Below the pieces are notes generated by a model. The model was not told the DNA's origin. It saw nothing but the letters and a program-made list of their open reading frames with translations, and did not search any database. Source: Lentinula raphanica (Eukaryota > Basidiomycota > Agaricomycetes > Agaricales > Omphalotaceae). Taken from it: 19,345 bases of DNA. This document shows, in pieces, positions 9,176 to 18,491 of the stretch. The stretch spans positions 1 through 19,345 of the forward strand of contig JANVFP010000073.1 of assembly GCA_027919835.1 (NCBI GenBank). The letters are read 5' to 3'. Each line of letters begins with the position of its first letter. Position 1 is the stretch's first letter. The translations under genes were made by a program, and so were the position numbers.

Positions 9176-9554
9176 TGTCAAGCGGTATCCCGACGTGACA
9201 CTCGAGTGGAGCGGAAGTTCGAAACCTTTATTGCGACGATCATTAAACTTTGTACGTGTTTGCGACGTCTTGGACTTGGACTATATGTACGCCCGTGTGG
9301 GCTAGGGAATTCATTCCTTTCTGGCTTTTGGCCCTTGGACTCTCTCTATCTTTTGTGACTTAAGCGGCTCGCAGCAGCCAGTACTGAAGACGAGGCTCGA
9401 AGCAGCCCTACTGAAGATACTCGAGCGAAGACTCGAGCGAAGATAAGTTTATCATTATAATTATCATACTAACATACTTTTTAGCTTTACAGCTATTCGC
9501 CGTTCTCGACTCAGCCAACTCAGTTCCATACGTGGAACACTTCTTTCGTCTTCA
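9176..9554 (+). repeat. Probable 5' LTR of the gypsy element
   Basis: The non-coding sequence before gag starts TGTCAAGCGG and would end CGTCTTCA, giving about 379 bp. It contains an AT-rich block at 9450-9485 and a 12-bp tandem duplication ACTCGAGCGAAG at 9419-9442. With no 3' LTR in the window the limits cannot be checked by pairwise comparison. Confidence 0.4.
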
Positions 9555-9555
9555 G

Positions 9556-9573
9556 TGGAGCCCACCGCGAGGG
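9556..9573 (+). other. Possible primer binding site
   Basis: TGGAGCCCACCGCGAG begins TGG, the complement of the CCA end of a tRNA, and directly follows the proposed LTR end, as primer sites do. I could not match it to a named tRNA. Confidence 0.25.
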
Positions 9574-9765
9574 GGCTAGTTTTCCGCAGAACGGTGACAC
9601 GTAACGCTATAATCCTTAACCTGGTTTTTAGATACATATCGTACGTTCGAGACTATCAAAACGCAAGATTCGTGCGCTACTGGTTCCCCTAGATCAGAAA
9701 ATTCCGAACCAACCGTTTCAACCTCGAATTCAAACACATCGACCTTATCTCAGTCATCATCCAAC

Positions 9766-10846
9766 ATGGCGGACGTACAGAGACCTGCAATTATTATCCC
9801 TATGCCGGTACCAGGGATGCCCGACGCTCCCAAGTTCGAGGGTAAGGACGCTCGAGAGTTTCTTGAGCAGATAGAAGCCCACGGATCGAGAGCGGGGGAT
9901 AACGGACAACAACAAACTGGTCGACTTCATAGTAAGGTATTCCTCTCGAAGCATCAAGACTGATATTAGGTTTATTCCGGAATTCGACCCGGATGTAGAG
10001 GACAAGACATGGGGAAGCGGCAAAGAAAATGCTGCTACAGATGTTTTCCGCTCAGGAGGAACCCCCGAAGTTTCTATTAGGGACCTCGAAGACAGCTGCA
10101 TCGTGTGGTCGACGGACGAACCTTTCACGAAGAAATCTGACGTGGATCGGTATCAGAGAAATTTTTTTCTATTGCTGCGCCTTTACTCAACAAGGATTAC
10201 TGACTACGATCTCAAGGTTACTACTTCCTGCAGGGCCTACCCAAGAAAGATCAGAAATACGTGGAGAAAACCTTCCGGCCGAAAATAAGAAGAAGTCGAA
10301 TCCCACCGACCGTAGAGAAGATTATCAAAACTGGTACACCAAAAGATCGAGGACAAGGAATCAATTTTGCACCACAACTGGACAGTGACGAGGAAGACGT
10401 GGAGGAAATACGAAGCAGGCTCAAGTCAAGACTCCACAAGAGAGAGGAAGATACGGACGACGAAGGAATCCAAGACCGATGGGCGTCGGTAAGGAGCGAG
10501 AAAAGTACCTCCGACAAAAGAGGTAAGAAAGGTGAGGATAGACGACGAACGAGCAAGCGAATGGCAAGGTAAACAAGCAATGGATGAAATTACTCGTAGG
10601 ATGGACGAGCTTTCCTTATCGATGGCTAGAATGGCGTCACAGCTGGCGTCGACCAATCGAACTCAGAGACCGGAAGGGGTACGTTTCTGTTTTGTATGTG
10701 GAATACCTCATATGGATGGATCGGTTCTGGCTAAGTGCCCGGAGATGCCCAACTTGGTACGGGAAAACTTGGTCGTATATGACTACATCGCCCGGAAGTA
10801 TACCCTGCCTAACGGGCAGGATCTACCGCGAATCCGTTCGGAGTGA
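9766..10846 (+). pseudogene. gypsy gag (frameshifted)
   Basis: The ATG at 9766 opens MADVQRPAIIIPMPVPGMPD and then PKFEGKDAREFLEQIEAHG, the usual start of agaric gypsy Gag. The capsid-like part continues in other frames (DFIVRYSSRSIK, FIPEFDPDVEDKTW, SDVDRYQRNFF), with shifts near 9894-9898 (G run), 10011-10014 (G run) and 10071-10073 (T run). A Glu/Arg-rich linker follows. Near 10690-10740 a zinc-knuckle-like CFVCGIPHMDGSVLAKC has spacing C-x2-C-x3-H-x8-C, unlike the common C-x2-C-x4-H-x4-C, so nucleic-acid binding is likely but not certain. Gag packages the element RNA into cytoplasmic particles. Confidence 0.75.
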
Positions 10847-12327
10847 CAGGAGGAGTGGCGGGGATGCTTCGAGGCACAGTGAATACTAACCCTACTAACG
10901 GGATTAACGGGACAGTTGATCGTAGCGGTCCAGTTCTTAGTGCAAGTCCGGCATCTATATCCTACGGAAGCGCCAATATTTTCGGAAAACGACGTCTTCG
11001 GGGTAGCGTCGTTGGATCAGAATCGAATGGATGAGGTAATCGAAGGGCAAGCATATCCATCGCTTCGATCCGGAAGAGATACCTCCAGGTTCAATCCTGC
11101 GAGCCAACAAGGACGGGAAATAGAAAAAGGAGTGAACGAGACCCCAACCAATATGACAAACCAGGATATCGACCTCCCGCAGCTAGAGTTATGCCACCCG
11201 AACCGACCATAGTGACCGAAATCCGACAACGAACGAGGATAGCGGCAAGGAATCGAAGATCAATATTCCTCCTCCCAGAATCCTATCAATCTCCAGGATG
11301 GGTGGAGGAAGTCTCAGCCGTCGACGACGAAAGGAAAGAGAGAGAGTCGAGGGACGTGGATATGAAGGAACCTAAGGAAGCGGGAGGAAAACAGGGCCCG
11401 GGAACAAGTTTTCATTACACGTCTGATTTACAAAAGAGAGCTGATCCTAAGAAAGTTCTAGACAAGGTCCTGGACACCGAGATAACGCTGTCATTGGCCG
11501 ACTTAGTGGGGTGCAGTCCGGCTTTGCAGAAATTGATATCCGAAGTGGCACGAACCCGTAGGGAATACGGGAAGAATGGTGAGTGCGATAATTTCGCAGT
11601 ACGAGGAAGATGGAGGAGAAGCAATTGTGGACGATGGATATGAATACGACGAAGGGCAGGTTTCGTCGGGGCTGTGTGTCGCCGAGGAGGATAGACCGAG
11701 GCTTCAAAGCTTTCTCCATACCTACTCGAGTGCGGTGACGCAAGTACAACCAAGTACTATGCCATGGTCACGGGAGTTTTCGCGGTGACTATCGGAGGGA
11801 GGCAGTTTAGAGCGATGATTGATACGGGATCAGAGCTTAACGTGGGAGCAGAAGATATACCTGAAAAGACAGGAATGCCGATGGATCTAGAGGGCATGAA
11901 GTGGGGCCTTAAGGGTATCCACGGAGAGCCGGAACAGCTGAGAGGCGTTGTGGTTGACCTTCCCATGAAAATAGGGAAGTATGAATTCCCTCACCATCTG
12001 TTCATTTCACAACACCAACTGAACCTGAACTGGGACATAATTCTGGGGCAACCCTTTCTTCAATGGTACACGTGCAGAATAGACTACTGGCGTGCGGGAC
12101 ATATGCAGCTCCTGCTTTGGAACGACGGAGACAAAGATCGAAATCCTCATCTAACTTTGGCCCTTACGGACCCTGAAGACCGAAGAAATCAACAATCGAT
12201 AGGTAAACCAAGACTTCCGAAGGCAAAAGGGGCGAGCTCGAATGGCAGGTACGAAGAAGCGAAGGGGGCAAGTTCAAGCGGGAGAAGCTACGAAGGACAG
12301 GACCTGTACGGGTACGAGGGTTTTTGA
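10847..12327 (+). pseudogene. gypsy pol N-terminal part: linker and aspartic protease
   Basis: A charged linker in changing frames leads to a helical block YTSDLQKRADPKKVLDKVLD near 11418-11480, which precedes the protease in agaric gypsy elements. The protease is one open frame from about 11764: VTIGGRQFRAMIDTGSELNV has the catalytic Asp at 11821-11823 in the D-T-G motif, and WDIILGQPFLQ matches the second family block (I-L-G). After it comes a low-complexity Lys/Gly/Ser segment with a doubled KGASS-GR unit (12226-12290). The enzyme would cleave the Gag-Pol polyprotein. Confidence 0.75.
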
Positions 12328-12466
12328 AGAAGGCGGCGCGTCCGATCTTCCATGCGTCGTCGGGGTCAGCAACTGTAGGAAGATCGTTAGAAGCCCTTTT
12401 GGGTAACGCTGAGTATCAAGATTTTGACTCACTATTTGAAGCTAATCCATCACCATTTCTTGACCG

Positions 12467-14190
12467 TTGCTTGCGCCAGTAGCGTTGGCGTCTGGTAATT
12501 ATATGTCCGTTGACACTAACTCTTTATGGACAGCTAGAGCGTTTCCGGAGTTTGCAGAATCATCAGTAGAAATCAAAGAGACGGGAGCGGTGGGAAGCAC
12601 CAACCTTCCTGGAAAGAAGCCTAGATCAAAATACAAGCCGGTACACAGAAAATATCGACCCGTTCCAACTTATTTCCCGGACCCGGTCGCGCAACAATTC
12701 AAACCGATACCCAAGACGATACCGCTCAAATTACCAGAGAAACCGCCGGAGTGGGAGGAGCTTGACTTTGAGGGAGGACGAATGACGAAAGAAAGGTTAA
12801 GCGAGATGCTAGAAAGAATAGAGGAAGGTATTTTGAGGAAGGGCGAGATCAACCTGATAGCCTGGGTACTGAAAAAGAGGGAATTGGCGTTTGCATGGGA
12901 GCAAGCGGAACGAGAACACACTCCGTGGCAACGGGCGCCCATTCCAATACCGCGAGCCATCAAGGAAGAAGTGGTAGAGGAGATTTTGAAGGCTGAAAAG
13001 ATAGGCAAGTTTGAGCCCACGACTTCGAGCTACAGATCGGCTATGTTCGCTGTGAAGAAAAAGAAGGTGTGAGGTTGGTCATTAACTTAGAAGAACTGAA
13101 TTCGGTCACCATACAGGACGCAAGTCTTCCGCCTAACGTCAACGAATTCGCGGAAAGTTTTATTGGGCATGCCTTGTACGGGCTGTTTGATTTGTTCTCG
13201 GGGTTTGATGCGCGATGGGTGGACGAGAAGTCGAGACCGATGTTCGCGTTCACGTCGCCCGTAGGAGCTCGACAGCAAGCGACCATGGTGATGGGATTTA
13301 CGAATGCAATTCAGGACTTTCAGCGATGTACCAACCATTCCATCGAGCAGGTAAGAGAGTTCTCGAGTGTGTTTATTGATGATTGTGGCTTGAAGGGACC
13401 AACGTCACGATACGAAGAACAAGAGATCTGCCCGGGAATCAGACGGTTTGTTTGGGAATATGTAGAGAGAATGGACTTACTTCTAGGAACTATGGTCGAA
13501 GCAGGGATAACTGCATCTGGGTCCAAAGCCATAGTGGCGGCGGTGAAGTTGAAAATAGTAGGAACTGTGGTGGCACTGGAAGGTTGGATCATGGAGCCTT
13601 CCATGGTGACGAAGATCATAACCTGGCCGATACCGCAAAATACGACAGAGGTGCGAGGTTTTCTGGGAGTGGCTGGAGTAGGGAGAAGATGGATACAAAA
13701 GTTTTCGATTATTGCTAAACCTCTAACCGTTCTACTGAGGGATTTGACGGAGAGGGAGTTTGTCTTCACAGGGGAGGCTATGGAAGCTTTCGACGAGCTG
13801 AAACACCGAATCTCGAGGGCACCGGTTATCATCGCCATCGACTACGAGGCAGCGAAAAAGGTAACGCGGAAACCGAGGACGTCCGACGAAGGTTTGGTTG
13901 TAGTAGCGGTGGATGGTTGTTATTCCGGAGCAGGATGGAGCCTGTACCAGGTGAGAGATAAGCTAAAGAGACCTGCAGGATTTGGATCGTGTACCTTCAA
14001 CGAGAGGGAGCAAAATTACGGCCAACCCAAGTCGGAATTGTACAGCGTTTTTCGAGCCTTCAAGGAGCTCCGGCATCGAATATGGGGAATCCTCTTTCGA
14101 CTGGATCATGATGCGATATCGTTGGCCCAAATGTTGAAGACTCCGGACGATGTGCCCAACGCACCAGTTCTGAGATGTAACTTGGTGTAA
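12467..14190 (+). pseudogene. gypsy reverse transcriptase and RNase H
   Basis: The first frame (to 13072) carries the RT entry region ending FEPTTSSYRSAMFAVKKK. One base appears to be missing at 13066-13067, and RT continues in the next frame with RLVINLEELN, LYGLFDLFSGFDAR, QATMVMGFTNAIQDFQRC and the catalytic pair in VFIDDCGLKGP (Asp codons 13378-13383). The thumb block VRGFLGVAGVGRRWIQ follows. RNase H is shown by VVVAVDGCYSGAGW, FNEREQNYGQPKSELYSVF and RLDHDA, which supply the acidic residues. RT copies element RNA to DNA and RNase H removes the RNA. Confidence 0.85.
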
Positions 14191-15002
14191 GCTCTTTACG
14201 TTCGAAACTAACCACGTACCGGCTTCAGCGCACAAAGTCGAAGATGGTTTATCGAGGAGACCGGCGGTCAAGGGCGAAATCGTCGAGACAGAGGAAGACC
14301 AAGAGAAGTTTTTGGAGGGATATATTGACTCGTCGATATGGGACCAACGAGTTCGGTCGTTTGCGAGACAAGGACAAGTGAACCTTCCTTATCTGTTCGA
14401 AATGTTAGCTATCAAGTTTTCTGGCAGGTTCGAAGATTCGTACAGGTCGGATCGACACGTTTGCGCCGCACAGGTTTCGTCGTCGGCGTTGGACTTGACG
14501 ATGTATGAGAAGGGAGGAGGGACGAGCAGAATGAGTGGGATCAAAGATAGTGAGTTGTTATTCAATGTGTCAGCGATGAGGAGCGTACTGCTGGTTAGTT
14601 TGCAGGTAATGAAGGAGTTTGTACCGAGGAAGGTAATGACGACGGCAGTGGAAGTTTTTAGAATAGGCAACGAGGAGGTAAGTTGGGAGGTGACCGTTAT
14701 GAACAGGGAGGAGTGAACGAACAAGCATATGTGACGGAGGAAGAGAGACGAAGGCATCAGAAAAGAGAGGATGACGGGGACACGTATTGGAAGGAAATCA
14801 GGGCGTTCTTAGAGAAGGGTGAGCTTCCACCACGAATAGATACTGACGCCGAACGCGTTAGGTTTTCAAAAGAGTCCGAAGGTTTTTTATCCGGGACGGG
14901 AAGATATGGATGTTGCCGAAGAAAGGAAGTGGCAAGTTGCCTAGAATGGTGATAGAGAACAGAGAGAAGCGTGGAGAAATATTGGCTCAAGCTCACAATG
15001 AG
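14191..15002 (+). pseudogene. gypsy RNase H-integrase linker and integrase N-terminus, truncated
   Basis: Out-of-frame continuation shows FETNHVPASAHKVEDGLSRR, the usual end of the RNase H/connection region, then a linker, then YWKEIRAFLEKGELPP and, in another frame, FFIRDGKIWMLPKKG and KRGEILAQAHNE. The last peptide is the run-up to the His of the integrase zinc-binding domain; the homology then stops. No D-D-E catalytic core is present, so the copy cannot encode an active integrase. Confidence 0.7.
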
Positions 15003-15171
15003 GTATGAGTATCGGCAGCCACAGCGAACCGTACCGTGCGCTGACTAATCGGGCGCCTAGTCAATTTCGCGTGTAAAGAGTCTCCGTTCGAGTATCCTTT
15101 TCGATTTATGCTCGATCAAAGTTGAACTAGGCATATGTAGCACTGACATACATGCTATGATACACATTGAA
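15003..15171. other. Junction between gypsy remnant and transposase-like gene
   Basis: This 169-bp stretch has no gene. Bases 15003-15060 have the look of an intron (GTATGAGT start, CTGACTAAT near the end, CCTAG end, 58 nt), discussed in the findings. The rest should be 3' flank of the minus-strand transposase-like gene. Confidence 0.4.
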
Positions 15172-17480
15172 CTATCGACCATAGAACTCCTCTTCAGAAT
15201 TATAACCGTCCTCTTGGAAACACTCCAAATCTTCAGGGGTGATGTCCGGAACTCCTTCGTTAGGCTCTCCCTCTTCAGGAATATCTCGAAGCCCTGTTTG
15301 GGAGGCTTCATGAGTAACATGTTCTTCAATCACAGACCTGAGCAGTTTTAGCTTGTCCTCTCTTCTTCCCCATGAGCTTTCAACAGAAGGCACACATCCT
15401 TCTCTACCATTCTTCTTGTGCCACTTGAGCTGCTTCGTGAGCTCTCCAACAGTCAGGTATTCTTTTGATCCCTGAGGAAGAGAGGCATGATAATCAAAAG
15501 CAGTAAGGGTAAGAATCGGAGTGATGCTGTCAATTGCCTGTATCGCTGCCTGACGTCGCTCATTTAAGATTTGTTGATTCTCAACCCTGGTATTGGCAAC
15601 GTGCTTTCGATAAGCTGCGAGCTTGAGTTTCTCCTGCCGATTGGCACCTGAGTTGTCCTGTTCGCGTGTGATTTTTCGGAGCCATTGGCGCAGTTCAGGA
15701 GTTAGAGAATGGAGGAATGTAGACGTCTGATTGAATTTGTACATCTGCCGTGAATTATGCTGCGTGATGGACATAGTGGGATTACGGCGGCTAGACTGTC
15801 TGTAGATCCCAAAAGCAGACTCGTTGAGATCATTCGTCTTCTCCATGAAGGCTCGATCAATCTGCTCAGGTGTGGCTGAAGAGAGTGCACTACCCTCCTC
15901 AAACTCTGACATGAAATGAAGCCACACAACACGAGCTTTCTTGAGAAAGTATACGAAGATGGGTTTCAGATGAGGTAAACCAGGTGCGTAACTCTGTACA
16001 GCATAGAACGCTCGGGACGTTCCCAATTCAAGCCATCCAGAGATCCTTTTGCGCAAGACGCGTCTGGACCGATGATATACTCGGGTACACGATGAGCGTG
16101 TCTATATGTTCAATGACGCGTCGGTGTAGACCTTCAAGCTTTAGAATGTTGTCTTGTTTCGCATTAGGCCCTCGAACCTCGCGCATGTATGGGATGCTAA
16201 TGGCCAGCCAGTAAAGGGTGATCGTACAGAGCTCATGGCTGTTGCCATATCCTGGAGCCCATTCAGTATGTTCTGCTCCATATGGTTGAGTGCTCCCGAG
16301 CCCTTGTTATACCTGACATATGTCAGGAATTCAATGAAAAGATCTAGATGCGTAACAATCAGAGCACATGCTTCTGCATGCGACTGGAACCGGGTGTTAC
16401 TCGTGTCCGGAAAAGCAAGACTGAAGCCAATTTTGTAGTGAAGAAAAACCGCAACGTGTCCTGCTGTCCTCGTTTCCTATCTTTGTGTCGAAAGATCATC
16501 CCAGCAAGACTCGCAAGTTTCAGGCACCGCGTTCAGTACGTCCTTTGCTCGTGCGGCAGCAGCAGTACCAGATGCAAGTCGAATGTCGCAGCGTTGTCAC
16601 GATTAGGAAGAGGGATGGGAGAGGTGAGTTCAGTATGTTCGTCCCAGAAATCATCAAGACCAATGCATCCTCCCTTGAAAGCTTCATCTCCTTGTGCATG
16701 CAGCAGCCTGCCCAAAGAAACAAATCAATCTCGCTCTGCTCAGAAGCTGAAAGCTTCTGAAACTCGACTTCTCCGATGTCCCTCACGAGCTGTTTCTTCA
16801 TATTGGCGATTCTACAAGTACGCTCTTCGAGTGTTAGACGTTCCCAAGATGCTGGACCTCCGGAGTTTTGAATAAGGAGTTGAGAGCCTTGAAAGACGAG
16901 GCAGGCATACTCATTATCACTGAGTCCTTGAATGGTGCGTTCACCTGTGTTTCACGATCGAGCTGCTTCTTCCACTTCTTCATCAGATCAAACAGTTTAC
17001 GCTGATCTGCTGCGTGGTCTGAATGAAAACCAGTAACAAGATTCAGAAGATACGTGTATCGTTCACGGAGACAAGTTTCGAATCGTAGGCAAGGTTGAAG
17101 AACTCTTCGATAGACTCTATCCAGCCAGCGAGCTGCGTTTCGCTTGTGTGATTCACAGCCATCTTGATCCCGAGGAAGAATTGGATCCGTTTTTCTGGAG
17201 TGATGACAGTTGCAAACTTCGATTCGTACGTTTCGTTTTTGTGAGTAGTACCATCTCCACTGATGGTCACACCTTGCTTCACCGTTACTTGTGTTTTATA
17301 GCTCATTATGTCCGTGAAAACATACCTTTTGCGTCACCTAATGCGCTGACAAACTGAAGTTTTGATGCGTTCCCGCCCTCCTTTAGTATCCGCCCAATAC
17401 TACGGTCTGAAACCTCGCCCTCTACTTCAATACCAAACACGCTCGCAATGCGTTTGAACACGCTCGTGACTCTGTTAGTG
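15172..17480 (-). pseudogene. Degenerate transposase-like gene of a multicopy agaric family
   Basis: Read leftward from 17480, peptides in several frames form one protein: FGIEVEGEVSDRSIGRILKE, an intron-like gap (about 17327-17291), GVTISGDGTTHKNETYESK (near 17255), LLNLVTGFHSDHAADQRKLF (17020), MKKQLVRDIGEVEFQKL and DLFLWAGCCMHKEM (16801-16700), PNRDNAATFDLHL, FRHKDRKRGQQDT, FPDTSNTRFQSHAEACAL, LNHMEQNILNGLQD, and PYMREVRGPNAK. The last 294 codons (16056-15172) are open and contain AFMEKTNDLNESAFGIYRQS. From memory this order (SGDGT, WAGC-HK, NRDNAA, FPDTSNTRF, VRGP, TNDxNE) matches a large repeated protein family of Agaricomycetes regarded as transposon-derived; I cannot assign a superfamily. 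The N-terminus ends abruptly at about 17490, and terminal repeats were not found. It is too broken to act. Confidence 0.65.
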
Positions 17481-17680
17481 TCACAGATTTCTCTCTATTC
17501 TCTACCTTAATCACTTATCTTATCTCCTATCTCTATCTTATCATATTATCAGTAGTAGTTTATCATTTGATCATCTCTGTGCCATACATATTTTCATTTG
17601 TACAACCAGTGATGGGACATGCTTGCTCTGCACCATATCTACATTACAACAGGTTGTCTTATGATGTAATAAGTGAAGCA

Positions 17681-17803
17681 TCCACAGGATGACTTCATAG
17701 ATGACTTCATAGATGACTTCACCATGAATCATCCACAGTCTCCACAGGATGACTTCATGGATGACTTCACCATGAATCATAGTGACTTCATAAATGACTT
17801 CAT
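17681..17803 (+). repeat. Array of seven ATGACTTCAT-type sites
   Basis: Sites start at 17689, 17701, 17713, 17749, 17761, 17781 and 17794; five keep all ten bases or end ATGACTTCAC with one change, and one begins GTGACTTCAT. Several are exactly 12 bp apart. A larger unit, TCCACAGGATGACTTCAT to CACCATGAATCA, occurs twice (from 17681 and from 17741), the first with one extra 12-bp unit. TGACTTCA differs by one base from the bZIP palindrome TGACGTCA. Confidence 0.8.
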
Positions 17804-17863
17804 GTAGCTCCAACTATGACATGGACTATGATATCATTAGATAGTAGCTCCACTCTAGAGTAG

Positions 17864-17871
17864 TATAAATA
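17864..17871 (+). promoter_or_regulatory. TATA box
   Basis: TATAAATA lies about 60 bp downstream of the last ATGACTTCAT site and in the orientation of the downstream reading frame. Transcription would start around 17895-17905. Confidence 0.6.
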
Positions 17872-18023
17872 CTCTCATGTATCTCTGGGATCCCCCAGAT
17901 TCAAGAACATCTTTTATCCTCTTGTGATCAACTTGTGCTCATACTCTGTCACTATCCCCAACCTTTGCAACTACAACTAGGTGAGTTCTAAGTTGTGATA
18001 GTTTCTTGAATCTTGCTTCTTGT

Positions 18024-18056
18024 GTGTCTGTTGTTGCTGTCAAGGACAACAGACAC
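18024..18056 (+). other. Leader hairpin 1 (11-bp stem, loop TGCTGTCAAGG)
   Basis: GTGTCTGTTGT (18024-18034) pairs perfectly with ACAACAGACAC (18046-18056) around an 11-nt loop. Confidence 0.75.
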
Positions 18057-18068
18057 TTCTTTTTCTTT

Positions 18069-18103
18069 CTTGCCTGTTGTTGCTGTCAAGGGCAACAGGC
18101 AGG
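18069..18103 (+). other. Leader hairpin 2 (same loop, covarying stem)
   Basis: TGCCTGTTGT (18071-18080) pairs with GCAACAGGCA (18092-18101), with one G-U pair next to the loop. The stem extends by T18070-G18102 and C18069-G18103. The 11-nt loop TGCTGTCAAGG is identical to that of hairpin 1. The eighth pair from the loop is C-G here and T-A in hairpin 1. Confidence 0.75.
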
Positions 18104-18183
18104 GACCTTTTGCAGGTTGTGCAGTCTGACTTCTTGTCATGGCTGTGGGGGCATCACCACCTTGTTTGGTCCTTCTGGACTTT

Positions 18184-18213
18184 GAACACTGTTGCTGAAA
18201 GGGACAGTTGTTC
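18184..18213 (+). other. Leader hairpin 3 (loop TGCTGAAAGGG, one-base bulge)
   Basis: ACTGT (18188-18192) pairs with ACAGT (18204-18208). After a bulged T at 18209, GAAC (18184-18187) pairs with GTTC (18210-18213). The loop has 11 nt. Confidence 0.65.
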
Positions 18214-18348
18214 TTGATTTGCCGGACCCTAGGCGTAAGGGGACTTGCTGTATTTCATTACAACAAGACTGGTACCTTTGGGTAGGCCATGATCTGGTTC
18301 TTTTTGAACTGGAGTAGACGGCAAGCCAGCTCTTGGGCAAGAACCAGG

Positions 18349-18390
18349 GAGTGTGTAACACACTCTCATTTGCTACATGAGGACATGTAG
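18349..18390 (+). other. Two adjacent perfect hairpins in the leader
   Basis: GAGTGTG-TAA-CACACTC (18349-18365) and CTACATG-AGGA-CATGTAG (18373-18390) each have 7-bp perfect stems and lie 7 nt apart. Their loops differ from the TGCTG family. Confidence 0.6.
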
Positions 18391-18461
18391 AGATCCCCCC
18401 ATCCATTTGACATCAAGATCATCAAGACTTGCACACTGCATCTGGTTCCCTTTGTTTCTTT

Positions 18462-18491
18462 GTACTTGTCTGCTGAAAAGGGACAATGTAC
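18462..18491 (+). other. Leader hairpin 4 (loop TGCTGAAAAGG, same bulge as hairpin 3)
   Basis: TTGTC (18466-18470) pairs with GACAA (18482-18486). After a bulged T at 18487, GTAC (18462-18465) pairs with GTAC (18488-18491). The loop has 11 nt. The architecture equals hairpin 3 although all five loop-side pairs differ. An ATG at 18486-18488 lies in the 3' arm. Confidence 0.65.

Larger units (their letters stand above)
9176..15002 (+). mobile_element. Truncated Ty3/gypsy LTR retrotransposon
   Basis: The order 5' LTR-like region, gag, aspartic protease, reverse transcriptase, RNase H, integrase start on one strand is the Ty3/gypsy order. The element stops in the integrase N-terminal region at about 15002: no integrase catalytic core, no second LTR and no polypurine tract were found downstream. 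The left limit at TGTCAAGCGG (9176) is a guess based on the TG rule and on the following internal region. Several frame changes in gag and pol make it non-autonomous as written. Some of these may be sequence error, as in the host genes. Confidence 0.85.
17550..18023 (+). promoter_or_regulatory. LTR-retrotransposon-like promoter region
   Basis: A non-coding block with an array of ATGACTTCAT sites (17689-17803), a TATA box (TATAAATA, 17864-17871), a hairpin TCTGGG-ATCC-CCCAGA 13 nt later (17884-17899), and a consensus splice donor GTGAGT at 17981 inside the loop of a second hairpin (ACAACT 17973-17978 with AGTTGT 17991-17996). The layout resembles the U3/R region of an agaric LTR element. No second copy or target duplication is in the window, so a cellular promoter cannot be excluded. 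Confidence 0.45.

Noticed and set aside
13320..13838. 172-codon frame antisense to reverse transcriptase
   Set aside because: Shadow of the RT frame on the other strand; RT motifs on the plus strand explain the sequence.
15172..17480. Assignment of the transposase-like gene to KDZ or Plavaka
   Set aside because: The motifs I can see do not match the diagnostic blocks I know for those groups; left unnamed.
17681..17803. CRISPR array
   Set aside because: Units are 12 bp without unique spacers of regular length, and the setting is eukaryotic; it is a tandem site array.
18111..18260. Further members of the TGCTG hairpin family, e.g. around 18245 (CTTGCTGTATTTC)
   Set aside because: It contains TGCTG-like bases but the loop ending and the flanking pairing of the family are absent.
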